A DNA stretch of 64,000 nucleotides from Kitasatospora sp. NBC_01250 (GTDB lineage: Bacteria; Actinomycetota; Actinomycetes; Streptomycetales; Streptomycetaceae), in NCBI RefSeq assembly GCF_036226465.1, contig NZ_CP108476.1, positions 4,898,001 to 4,962,000 of the forward strand. The letters are read 5' to 3'. A program made the position numbers and the translations under genes. Position 1 is the first letter of the stretch. Each line of letters begins with the position of its first letter. Below, in pieces: positions 42,968 through 50,029 of this stretch. Under the pieces are notes generated by a model. That model was not told where the DNA came from. It saw only the letters and a program-made list of their open reading frames with translations, and did no database searches.

Positions 42968-43447
42968 ATGGAGATCACGGGATTCGGGACAGATTTCCTG
43001 ATCGATTTCTCGTTCGGCGAGCGGGTCGTCCGGTTCATCGAGGCGCAGCGCGAGCGGTGGCCCTCGCTGTACTTCGGCGGAGTGCCGGTTGCCGAGTCCT
43101 TCGGTGCCGAATGGCAGCTGGAGATCGATCCCGACGCCAAGTACTCGGAGATCCTGACATTTTCCAGCGGCGCCGAGATGGAAGAGTTCTGGGAAGACTC
43201 CGGCTATTCCCTGGACGTCAACGGCGAGGGTCCTTTCTCGATCTTCTATCAATTCCACCGCTCGCGGATCGGTGCCCGACTGCAGGGCATCGAGGCAGCG
43301 GACCACGAGGTGGCGACCGCGGCCGACGGGGTCGAACTGCTGATGTCCGAGTTCTTCCTCGTGTCGCTGGTGACCCCGGCGGACCCGGCCGAGGACGAGT
43401 TCTCGCGCAGTGTCCTGGCGGACTTCCGGCGCGTGTTCGAGGGCTGA
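42968..43447 (+). CDS. Probable immunity protein to the RHS toxin
   Basis: 159 residues, strongly acidic, starting 30 bp after the toxin stop with GGAGG upstream. It begins MEITGFGTDFLIDFSFGERV; there are no membrane segments or signal peptide, and the fold looks mixed alpha/beta (L-E-I-D-P-D-A-K-Y-S-E-I-L-T-F ... E-F-F-L-V-S-L-V). Position directly after the toxin tip, size and acidity are those of cytoplasmic immunity proteins that block ADP-ribosylating tips. No known immunity family was recognised, so the role is inferred from context. Confidence 0.65.
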   Translation: MEITGFGTDFLIDFSFGERVVRFIEAQRERWPSLYFGGVPVAESFGAEWQLEIDPDAKYSEILTFSSGAEMEEFWEDSGYSLDVNGEGPFSIFYQFHRSRIGARLQGIEAADHEVATAADGVELLMSEFFLVSLVTPADPAEDEFSRSVLADFRRVFEG

Positions 43448-43500
43448 CCCACGAGCGGTGGACGGGGCCCCGGGTGCGGCTGGGGACTAGGGTCGACAGC

Positions 43501-43746
43501 ATGCGCTTGAGTACCGTGATCCTCCCCATCCACCGCTGGTCAGCGGGTCAGAAGATCTGGCAGCAGGCCGAGGACCTCGGCTTCCATGCCGCGTACACCT
43601 ACGACCACCTCTCCTGGCGCTCGTTCCGCGACGAGCCGTGGTTCGGGTCGATCCCGACCCTCACGGCTGCTGCCGCCGCCACCGAGCGGATCCGCCTCGG
43701 CACCCTGGTCACCTCGGTCAAGCCTCGTTCACCTATCGCAGTCTGA
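43501..43746 (+). pseudogene. Truncated 5' copy of F420-dependent oxidoreductase gene
   Basis: 81 codons. Residues 1-72 are identical to the N-terminus of the intact gene at 46392 (MRLSTVILPIHRWSAGQKIW onward to G-T-L-V-T-S); then the frame runs into unrelated sequence (V-K-P-R-S-P-I-A-V) and stops. Only about one quarter of a luciferase-like oxidoreductase remains, so no activity is expected. The DNA from 43513 to 43716 matches 46404-46607 base for base, while the first 12 bases differ at three positions. Confidence 0.88.
43513..43716 (+). repeat. 204-bp perfect direct repeat, left copy
   Basis: Identical over 204 bp to 46404-46607. Ends abruptly at G-T-C-A-C-C-T-C-G, where the left copy continues into island sequence. 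Together the copies bracket 2.7 kb of lower-GC DNA. Confidence 0.9.
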
Positions 43747-43782
43747 CCTGGTCCGATCGCCCCGGGCGGTCACCGAAGTACG

Positions 43783-44247
43783 TCAGAACGGGCTCATTTC
43801 ATCCAGGACGCGCTGCGCAAGCTCGATGATCGCCTTGACCTTCGGGACATCGTTGGTCACGTCTTGGGTTTCGATCCCGGGTGCGTCCAGATCCGCGTAC
43901 TCCGCCTGATTCCGGCGTCGGCGCATGCGGTCGAAGGGCCTGAGGGTCGCCCCGAGAGGTGGATCGAGCTGCGCGCTGACGGCTTCCAGGACCGCGATGT
44001 GACCCCCTCGGCTGGTCGGTCGCAGCCCCTGGTTCTCCAGCACTGCGACCAGCGCCTTGCGGGCTGCGTCGTACAGAAGCTGGTAGGCGCCGATGGCATC
44101 GAATGACACGACCGCCTCTGCTGCCTTGAGGTGGTTCGACGCTTGAGCCAGCAGGTTGTCGGCCTGCTCCCGGCTCGCGGGTACTCGCTCCAGCTCCTTG
44201 CGGGTCAACATGCCTTCGACTGCGGCGCGGCCCTGCTGCCACTTCAT
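43783..44247 (-). CDS. HEPN-domain protein of an HEPN-MNT toxin-antitoxin pair
   Basis: 154 residues, all-helical. The R-R-R-R-N-Q-A-E-Y motif at 109-117 is the R-N-x-A-E-Y form of the HEPN signature (relatives of the SAV_6107-type HEPN), following two long helices with Y-Q-L-L-Y-D-A-A-R-K-A-L. HEPN toxins act on RNA; the MNT partner neutralises them by adding nucleotides to a Tyr near this motif. It overlaps the MNT gene by 4 bp (ATGA) as second gene of the operon. Both reading frames appear complete. Confidence 0.75.
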   Translation of the reverse strand: MKWQQGRAAVEGMLTRKELERVPASREQADNLLAQASNHLKAAEAVVSFDAIGAYQLLYDAARKALVAVLENQGLRPTSRGGHIAVLEAVSAQLDPPLGATLRPFDRMRRRRNQAEYADLDAPGIETQDVTNDVPKVKAIIELAQRVLDEMSPF

Positions 44248-44894
44248 CCCTTGTGCTTCCTTTCGAACGCTTCGAGCTGAACCGTCGGCCGGCTTCTGAT
44301 GCCCGTGAGGAACGGGTCCGTGCCCGGCTCGTGCCAGCGGGCCGATGAGACCCGGTGAACGTTGACTTCTCGGTCGAGTAGGCGCTCCGCTTTGCGTGCA
44401 GCCTCGTACAGCTCGTCCTCGTCGGGGCTACCCACCACGAGCACATCGACGTCGTTGGGCACCCCACCGTGCTCTCCTGAGTAGCGGGCTGCCCAGGAGC
44501 CGTAGATGCGGGCTTCCTCCACGCCGGCAATCGGCAGCAGCAGGTCGCCGAGCACGGCGATCGGACCGTAGGTGAGGGCGAACAACTCGGTCAGTGGGCC
44601 TGCCAGCCGCCCAATGGCGTTGGCCCGCAGGAGTCGGAGGTTTCCGTGCCGTCGCTCTGTGACCAGTTCTGCCTCGACCAGCCGGTCCGCCTCGCGGCTC
44701 GCGGTTGCAGTCGAGACGCCGAAGCGCGCGGCGATGTCGGCCAGCGAGGTCTCTTCCTGCGGATGCAGGTACAACCAGGCCAGCATCTCTCCCTGGAACG
44801 GCGTTCGTAGGAGCGGCAGCAGCGCCGGCGGAGGAGATTGCATAAGTTGAAGAGTAGCTTGCGCCTTATGCAACTGTTCATTGGAAGCCGCCAT
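44244..44894 (-). CDS. Winged-helix protein fused to minimal nucleotidyltransferase (MNT antitoxin)
   Basis: 216 residues. N-terminal winged helix about 30-95 (T-S-L-A-D-I-A-A-R-F-G-V-S-T-A-T-A-S-R-E-A-D-R-L) joined to a nucleotidyltransferase core: I-Y-G-S-W-A-A-R-Y-S-G near 131-139 and N-D-V-D-V-L-V-V-G with the two metal-binding Asp at 148 and 150. The MNT part should modify and disarm the HEPN partner; the winged helix can autoregulate the operon. Start ATG at 44894 has GGGG 5 bp upstream; an internal ATG at 44843 lies in an inverted repeat and lacks a ribosome site. Confidence 0.8.
   Translation of the reverse strand: MAASNEQLHKAQATLQLMQSPPPALLPLLRTPFQGEMLAWLYLHPQEETSLADIAARFGVSTATASREADRLVEAELVTERRHGNLRLLRANAIGRLAGPLTELFALTYGPIAVLGDLLLPIAGVEEARIYGSWAARYSGEHGGVPNDVDVLVVGSPDEDELYEAARKAERLLDREVNVHRVSSARWHEPGTDPFLTGIRSRPTVQLEAFERKHKG
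44838..44873. promoter_or_regulatory. Inverted repeat within the 5' end of the MNT gene
   Basis: TTGCATAAG (44838-44846) and CTTATGCAA (44865-44873) are perfect 9-bp inverted copies 18 bp apart, inside the first 20 codons of the MNT gene. Either an autoregulatory operator for its winged-helix domain or a translational hairpin. Confidence 0.45.
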
Positions 44895-45411
44895 GTCACC
44901 CCTACGAGCGACCGAGCGCCCGAGCGCCCAGACGTACGCGGCACGCGCCGGGCCCTGCTGAACCTCGGGCCCACTCGCAGCGAACTCACTGGCGCTCGCC
45001 GATCACGGAGACGCTCGGGCGGGGCTTGCTCTCGCAGAACCAGGGCTTGCGCCGGTGCAGCAGGCCCTGGTGCCGCTTGCAGCCCGCGAGGGCAGGGCCG
45101 CAAAGAGCTTCCCCGGCATCCCGTGGAGCGCGCAGCAAAGGCCATCCCGTCGTCCTCGTCGTAGATGACCTCGACGGCGGCCGGCCAGAGGCTCTCCAGG
45201 ACTGGGGCCGTGGCTGCTGAGACTGTTCGCGCCGCCGTCCATACAGTCGATCCTCATGGCGCACAGAGTCGGATCCGAAGGAAGATCGATCAGAAATCAA
45301 ATAAATTCTGTCGCAGTTTGCCTACTATCAAGCAATCGCTAGCCGCAATCGGGAGCTGAGGCTAAAATTACCGACGGAAATTTCTGTATCCCTTTTGTAG
45401 AGGAGTAATTT
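44895..45411. other. Gene-less, apparently degraded 0.5-kb stretch
   Basis: On the minus strand, short coding-like pieces in shifted frames occur: E-V-I-Y-D-E-D-D-G-M near 45170-45140, then G-C-K-R-H-Q-G-L-L-H-R-R-K-P-W-F-C-E ending at a stop near 44986. They look like one decayed gene of unknown family, but no full frame can be rebuilt by eye. From about 45270 the DNA turns AT-richer and leads to the ribosome site GAGGAG before 45412. Confidence 0.35.
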
Positions 45412-46269
45412 TTGTCGACCGTAAAGCTCCCGCCGCTCCCCGACGGCCCGTCCTACATGATCATTACGCCACATATGGCAGACCTCTGGCTCACCCACTG
45501 CAATCCGGAGCACAATCGCGTTCTCTCGGACACGGTCTACGAACGCTATGCACGATCCATGGCAAGGGGGGAGTGGAGGACAACTCATCAAGGAATCGCA
45601 TTCGATACCACGGGCAAGCTGCTCGACGGGCAGCATTGACTGAAGGCGATCAAGCTCTCGAATGTCTCGGTTGAGATGCTCGTGATTCCAAACTGTCTCG
45701 TCGAGACGTTTGACGTTCTCGATGCAGGACATAGGCGCCAAGCAGCTCAGCTTCTGAAGATCCCGCATCGCGTGATCGTGGCGGCTGCGGCCCGAATTAT
45801 CGGCCAGCTCTACAAGATGTGGGATCCGGTGACTCTATTTGACGGCTTCTATGACACCAAGGCGACAACTTCCGATATCCTGAGGGCGGTGGCCGCCTGG
45901 CCAGAGCTGGTCAACCTGGCCCCCCTAGCCGCCGCCTCCTACAGGGCGGCAGGAATCAACCAGCCCACCCATCTGGTGGTTCTGGCCCAGGCTGCGCGCA
46001 CGGAGTACGCCGATAGGATTGAGGACTGGGCCAACGGATTGGTATCTGGTGCCAACATGGATCAGAAGGATCCACGCCTTGTTCTGCGGAATCGATTTTT
46101 TCGCGACCGAGTACTCCTTGGGACCAGCGCCGGACGCAAGAGCTCCTATAACCTGATCGCTAAATCATGGAATAGCTGGGCCCAGGGCAAACTCCTGGGG
46201 ACACTCAAAGCTCTGGATGGCGAAGGAGTGATCCCAGTCATCGGGACAGAAAAATTTAGGCCACTGTAA
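45412..46269 (+). pseudogene. ParB-like D-G-Q-H protein gene interrupted by an in-frame TGA
   Basis: From a TTG at 45412 (GAGGAG upstream) the frame reads 75 codons ending L-L-D-G-Q-H, meets TGA at 45637-45639, and continues in the same frame to 46269 for another 209 codons. Relatives of this phage/plasmid-type family normally read D-G-Q-H-R-L at this point, so the TGA is most simply a CGA Arg codon changed by one base. The rest is intact: H-R-R-Q-A-A-Q-L-L and a long helical C-terminal part (V-L-R-N-R-F-F-R-D-R-V-L-L). Lower GC than all other genes here, a sign of transfer. Most likely two inactive fragments; stop-codon readthrough is possible but unsupported. Confidence 0.7.
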
Positions 46270-46391
46270 CCGGAGGTTATCTCTCGGATTGGCGGAATAA
46301 ATTTCGTCTCTCCATCGTTCGCCGAATGGTGAGCTGCTACGTCATGCCGTGGTTTGGGTTCCATGACCGTCGGGGGCATAGGGTCGGCGGT

Positions 46392-47279
46392 ATGCGACTG
46401 AGCACCGTGATCCTCCCCATCCACCGCTGGTCAGCGGGTCAGAAGATCTGGCAGCAGGCCGAGGACCTCGGCTTCCATGCCGCGTACACCTACGACCACC
46501 TCTCCTGGCGCTCGTTCCGCGACGAGCCGTGGTTCGGGTCGATCCCGACCCTCACGGCTGCTGCCGCCGCCACCGAGCGGATCCGCCTCGGCACCCTGGT
46601 CACCTCGCCCAACTTCCGCCACCCGGTCACGCTGGCCAAGGAGCTGCTGACCGTCGACGACATCTCGGACGGCCGGCTGACGGTCGGGATCGGGGCCGGC
46701 GGGTCGGGGTTCGACGCGACGGCGATGGGCCAGGAGGCCTGGTCGGGCAAGGAGCGGGCGGACCGGTTCGGCGAGTTCCTGCCGCTGCTGGACGAACTGC
46801 TCACCCAGGACGCCACCACCAGCGAGGGCCGGTACTACTCGGCCGTCGAGGCGCGCAACATCCCCGGCTGCGTGCAGCAGCCCCGGGTGCCGTTCTACGT
46901 CGCGGCGACGGGGCCGCGCGGGCTGCGGCTGGCGGCGGAGTACGGGCAGGGCTGGGTGACCTACGGCGACCCGCGCGGGCCCGGCGACGTGCCGGTGGAG
47001 CAGGCGCCCGCGGTGATCGAGGGGCAGCTGGCCAAGCTGCGGGCCGCCTGCGAGGCGCGCGGGCGGGACGTGGCCGAGCTGGAGAAGGTGCTGCTGCAGG
47101 GGTCGACCGCGGAGCGGCCGCTCGAGTCGCTGGACGCGTTCGTGGACTGGGCGGGGCGGTACCAGGAGATCGGAATCACCGAGCTGGTGGTCCACTGGCC
47201 GGTGCCGGACTCGATCTTCGCGAGCGACCTCGCCGTCTTCGAGCGGATCGCCACCGAGGCGATGGCCCAGCTCGGCTGA
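46392..47279 (+). CDS. LLM-class F420-dependent oxidoreductase
   Basis: 295 residues, a luciferase-like (beta/alpha)8 barrel using coenzyme F420. Landmarks: G-F-H-A-A-Y-T-Y-D-H-L-S-W near 30, R-I-R-L-G-T-L-V-T-S-P-N-F-R-H-P-V-T-L-A then K-E-L-L-T-V-D-D-I-S-D-G-R, G-I-G-A-G-G-S-G-F-D, and P-F-Y-V-A-A-T-G-P-R-G. Substrate cannot be told. Start ATG at 46392. The first 216 bp exist also as the truncated copy at 43501, so this gene was rebuilt at the right edge of the island and now has a different promoter region. Confidence 0.9.
   Translation: MRLSTVILPIHRWSAGQKIWQQAEDLGFHAAYTYDHLSWRSFRDEPWFGSIPTLTAAAAATERIRLGTLVTSPNFRHPVTLAKELLTVDDISDGRLTVGIGAGGSGFDATAMGQEAWSGKERADRFGEFLPLLDELLTQDATTSEGRYYSAVEARNIPGCVQQPRVPFYVAATGPRGLRLAAEYGQGWVTYGDPRGPGDVPVEQAPAVIEGQLAKLRAACEARGRDVAELEKVLLQGSTAERPLESLDAFVDWAGRYQEIGITELVVHWPVPDSIFASDLAVFERIATEAMAQLG
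46404..46607 (+). repeat. 204-bp perfect direct repeat, right copy
   Basis: Identical to 43513-43716. It is codons 5-72 of the intact F420-dependent oxidoreductase gene. Immediately before it the two copies differ at 3 of 12 bases and then lose similarity beyond about 20 bp upstream of the ATG. Confidence 0.9.
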
Positions 47280-47422
47280 GCGAACCATTGCGGTTCGATC
47301 ACGACGTGTCTGATTGGTGAAGCCATGGGGTGAAAGGCGTGGATTGTCGCGTTGAGGCCGTCCACGCCGGTCTCTCATAATTTCCTCCTGCCTGATGGTG
47401 CTTCACTCCTGGGGGGAGTCCC

Positions 47423-48286
47423 TTGTCCGCGCCCGAAAACGCCGTTGACCACGAGTCAGCAGAGACACCGACCGTGGTCCAGCACGCGTCAGCAGGGCAG
47501 CCGGAGCCAGTGCCCGAGGTCCCCGCCGCGGCTCGCCGGCGCTCCCGGGCGGCGGCCGTCACGCTGGCCACCGTCGGCCTGCTCGTGGTGACCGCGGCCA
47601 GCGCCACCGTCACCGTGGCGATCGGCAGGCCCGACCACGGGCACGCCCGGTCGGTGGCGGCCGGCGCGAACTCCTCGCCGAGCCCGGCGCCGGGCGGGGA
47701 CCTGGGCCCGAGCGACAGCCCCTCCCCGGTGCCGCTGCCCACCATCACCCTCGCCCCCGCGCCCAGCAGCACCTTGCACGGCACGGTCAACGGCTCGACG
47801 CACGGTGGCGATCTGCGCTACTTCCTGCTGCCGATCCCCGACGGCGGCGAGTCCTACGGCTCGCCGGACGGCGTCGCGCTCGACCTGGACGACCTGGCCA
47901 AGGACTACGCGCAGTCCGACCAGATCAAGCCGGTCCTAAACTCCTACGGCTACCAGGAGGCGGTCTACCGCGAGTACCGCACCGCCGACGGGAGGGCGGA
48001 GGTGTCGGCCCGGCTGATGCGCTTCTCCTCCGCCGACAACGCCAAGGCATGGCTCCAGGGCGCGAGTTACGGTGACGGGCCGCCGACCTCCGTGGACGGC
48101 GACAGCGAGGCCAAGGGCTTCGTCTTCAAGCCGGAGCAGCAGGCCTACACCGGTGGCCTGGTCGGCGTCAGCCGGGTCGGCGACGTCGAGTACGAGGTGA
48201 AGGTCTCGGTGAAGGGCGACCCGGACAAGGCGCTGCTCGCCGATGTGATGAAGCGTCAGCACGATCGGCTGGTCGCCGGTGGCTGA
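47423..48286 (+). CDS. Membrane-anchored extracellular protein, paralogue 1 of 4
   Basis: 287 residues from a TTG with GGGGGGAG upstream. Cytoplasmic Glu/Pro-rich tail 1-35, A-R-R-R-S-R-A then membrane helix about 42-68, Ser/Pro linker, and an extracellular domain from about 125 starting D-L-R-Y-F-L-L-P-I-P-D-G. The domain holds Y-R-E-Y-R-T-A-D-G-R-A-E-V and ends D-V-M-K-R-Q-H-D-R-L-V-A. The next three genes share this plan (leading L-L-L-P-x-P motif, Q-x-E-R-L-A-type ending). Start of a chain of overlapping genes. No known family; extracellular sensing or binding is likely. Confidence 0.65.
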   Translation: MSAPENAVDHESAETPTVVQHASAGQPEPVPEVPAAARRRSRAAAVTLATVGLLVVTAASATVTVAIGRPDHGHARSVAAGANSSPSPAPGGDLGPSDSPSPVPLPTITLAPAPSSTLHGTVNGSTHGGDLRYFLLPIPDGGESYGSPDGVALDLDDLAKDYAQSDQIKPVLNSYGYQEAVYREYRTADGRAEVSARLMRFSSADNAKAWLQGASYGDGPPTSVDGDSEAKGFVFKPEQQAYTGGLVGVSRVGDVEYEVKVSVKGDPDKALLADVMKRQHDRLVAGG

Positions 48287-49166
48287 GCCCGGGGACCTCA
48301 GCGGTCCGCCCCCGACCCCCGTTCCCACCGCGCTGGAGCCCGCCCTGAGCACCCCCGCCGCCGTACCTGACGCGCAGCCCGACGACGCGCTGCCCGACGA
48401 CGCGTTGCCCGACGACGCGTTGCCTGACGACGCGCAGCCCGACGCCACGCGCCCCGACGAGGAGCCGGCCGCCCGGCGTCCGCGGACCGCGCTGCTGCTG
48501 GTCGGTGCCCTGCTGCTCGGACCGCTGCTGGGCGCCGGCATCGGCTATGCGGTCCAGCAGCACCGCCCGCCGACGCCGCTGCCCGCCCTGCTGCCGGCGG
48601 CGGCCCCCGCCTATCCGGCGGCCCACCTCGACGCCCAGGACTCGGCGGCGATCGCTCCCCGGCCGCTGGCCATCGACGGCGATCTCCGCCCGCTGCTGCT
48701 GCCCAGGCCGGACGGGGCCCAGGACTGGGACGACTTCGGCCTCGCGGACTCCGGGGACTGGGAGAGCATCAGCCAGATCGCCATGGAGACCGGCCACTCG
48801 GCCGACAACTTCACGCAGCTGGCCACCAACGGGTTCCGCCGGGCGGCGGTCACCTCCTGGCAGAAGGACGGCGTGAAGTACCGGGTCCAGCTGGTCCAGT
48901 ACTTCTCCGACAACTCCTACTCGGCGCTCGCGGCCATGAGTTCGATGCGCTTCACCGGCACGCCGTTCGGCGGCGGCATGGCGGGTGCCTACGCGGCGCC
49001 CGCGACGCAGGAGACCTACGCCGACACCACCGAGTCCTTCTACCACGGCCGGGCGCTGACCCGCCGGGGCGACGTGGTGGTGGACGTGGAGGCCTTCGGC
49101 ACCGCCCAGGTGAGCGCGGACGTGGTCAGGGACCTGGCCAAGCAGCAGTGGGAGCGACTGGCGTGA
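48279..49166 (+). CDS. Membrane-anchored extracellular protein, paralogue 2 of 4
   Basis: 295 residues from a GTG overlapping the previous gene by 8 bp. The cytoplasmic tail contains a 15-bp tandem repeat giving P-D-D-A-L four times (48378-48437). A membrane helix at about 68-90 (L-L-L-V-G-A-L-L-L-G-P-L-L-G-A-G-I-G-Y) leads to an extracellular domain with D-L-R-P-L-L-L-P-R-P-D-G-A and the end V-R-D-L-A-K-Q-Q-W-E-R-L-A. Shares its outline with the neighbours. The Asp-rich repeat is probably variable in length. Function unknown. Confidence 0.65.
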   Translation: MAEPGDLSGPPPTPVPTALEPALSTPAAVPDAQPDDALPDDALPDDALPDDAQPDATRPDEEPAARRPRTALLLVGALLLGPLLGAGIGYAVQQHRPPTPLPALLPAAAPAYPAAHLDAQDSAAIAPRPLAIDGDLRPLLLPRPDGAQDWDDFGLADSGDWESISQIAMETGHSADNFTQLATNGFRRAAVTSWQKDGVKYRVQLVQYFSDNSYSALAAMSSMRFTGTPFGGGMAGAYAAPATQETYADTTESFYHGRALTRRGDVVVDVEAFGTAQVSADVVRDLAKQQWERLA

Positions 49167-50029
49167 GCGACCTCGACAACCCCGGGCCGTCCCCGGAGGC
49201 CCTGGCCACCCCGGCCGCTGAAGCCTCCCCGGCTGCCCCGGCTGCCCCGGTCGCCCCGGCCACCGAAGCCCCGCACCCCCGCCCGCGCGCCCGCCGCGTG
49301 CTGCGCGTGACGGCCGCCGTGGCCGCTGCCGTGCTGCTCGGCGCGGGCATCGGGGTCGCCGTCATCAAGGCCGGGTACGGCGACGCGCCCGCCCCGGTCG
49401 CCGCGTCGGCTCCGAGCGGCCGGCCGGCGGCCCCCGCCCCGAGCGCGTCGCCGAACTCCTACGGCGCCTGGTCGAACGGCGCGCACTTCGGCTCGCTGCG
49501 CGATCTGCTGCTGCCCCTGCCGGCCGGCTACCAACTGGGCCCGGACGAAGGCGATTACGGCAACGACACCGACCTGACGCCGGACCAGCTCAACTCCTAC
49601 CTGGACGAGCGGGTCAAGGACCTGCCCAAGGACAAGCGCGACCAGGTGAAGGCCGCCCTGCGCGCCGAGGGCCGCAAGGGCGCGGGCGTGCGCAGCTACC
49701 GTGCCGCGGACGGGAAGACGGTCGCCACGCTCTGGCTCGACCAGTTCAACCAGCACTCGGTGGAGGCGGAGAGCGCCGTCATCGGCGCGCTCTCGGACTC
49801 CGGGCTGTTCCGCCAGGGGCCGGCCGTCCCCGGCTACCCGGACGCGCACTGCTTCCTGCCGCCGCTCGATCCGGGCGCGCCGCTGGACGAACTGGACTGC
49901 ACCGCCGGCGTGGGCGACCTGCTGGTGAGCATGCACGTCGAAGGAGTCGCGCCGCTGCCGAAGAGCGAGGCCGTGTCCATCTTCCGTCAGCAGCTGGAGC
50001 GGCTGGCCATTCCGGGAGCATCCGCATGA
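49163..50029 (+). CDS. Membrane-anchored extracellular protein, paralogue 3 of 4
   Basis: 288 residues from a GTG in a GTGA overlap. Ala/Pro-rich cytoplasmic tail, R-A-R-R-V-L-R then membrane helix about 48-70, Ala/Ser/Pro linker, and a domain from about 110 starting S-L-R-D-L-L-L-P-L-P-A-G. Two Cys residues late in the domain (D-A-H-C-F and L-D-C-T) could form a disulfide. Ends I-F-R-Q-Q-L-E-R-L-A, matching the paralogues. Function unknown. Confidence 0.65.
   Translation: MSDLDNPGPSPEALATPAAEASPAAPAAPVAPATEAPHPRPRARRVLRVTAAVAAAVLLGAGIGVAVIKAGYGDAPAPVAASAPSGRPAAPAPSASPNSYGAWSNGAHFGSLRDLLLPLPAGYQLGPDEGDYGNDTDLTPDQLNSYLDERVKDLPKDKRDQVKAALRAEGRKGAGVRSYRAADGKTVATLWLDQFNQHSVEAESAVIGALSDSGLFRQGPAVPGYPDAHCFLPPLDPGAPLDELDCTAGVGDLLVSMHVEGVAPLPKSEAVSIFRQQLERLAIPGASA

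Larger units (their letters stand above)
43513..46607. mobile_element. Putative degenerate integrated element bounded by 204-bp direct repeats
   Basis: The 2.7 kb between the repeats has lower GC than its surroundings, especially 45250-46330, and holds an HEPN-MNT pair, a degraded 0.5-kb stretch and a ParB-like gene with an in-frame stop. The repeat restores the 5' end of the interrupted oxidoreductase gene at the right end. No integrase or transposase is visible, so the class of element is unknown and a duplication by homologous recombination cannot be excluded. Confidence 0.5.

Noticed and set aside
38864..43306. 1480-codon open frame on the minus strand opposite the RHS gene
   Set aside because: Mirror of the RHS coding frame, low-complexity Gly/Val/Arg composition and no domain resemblance.
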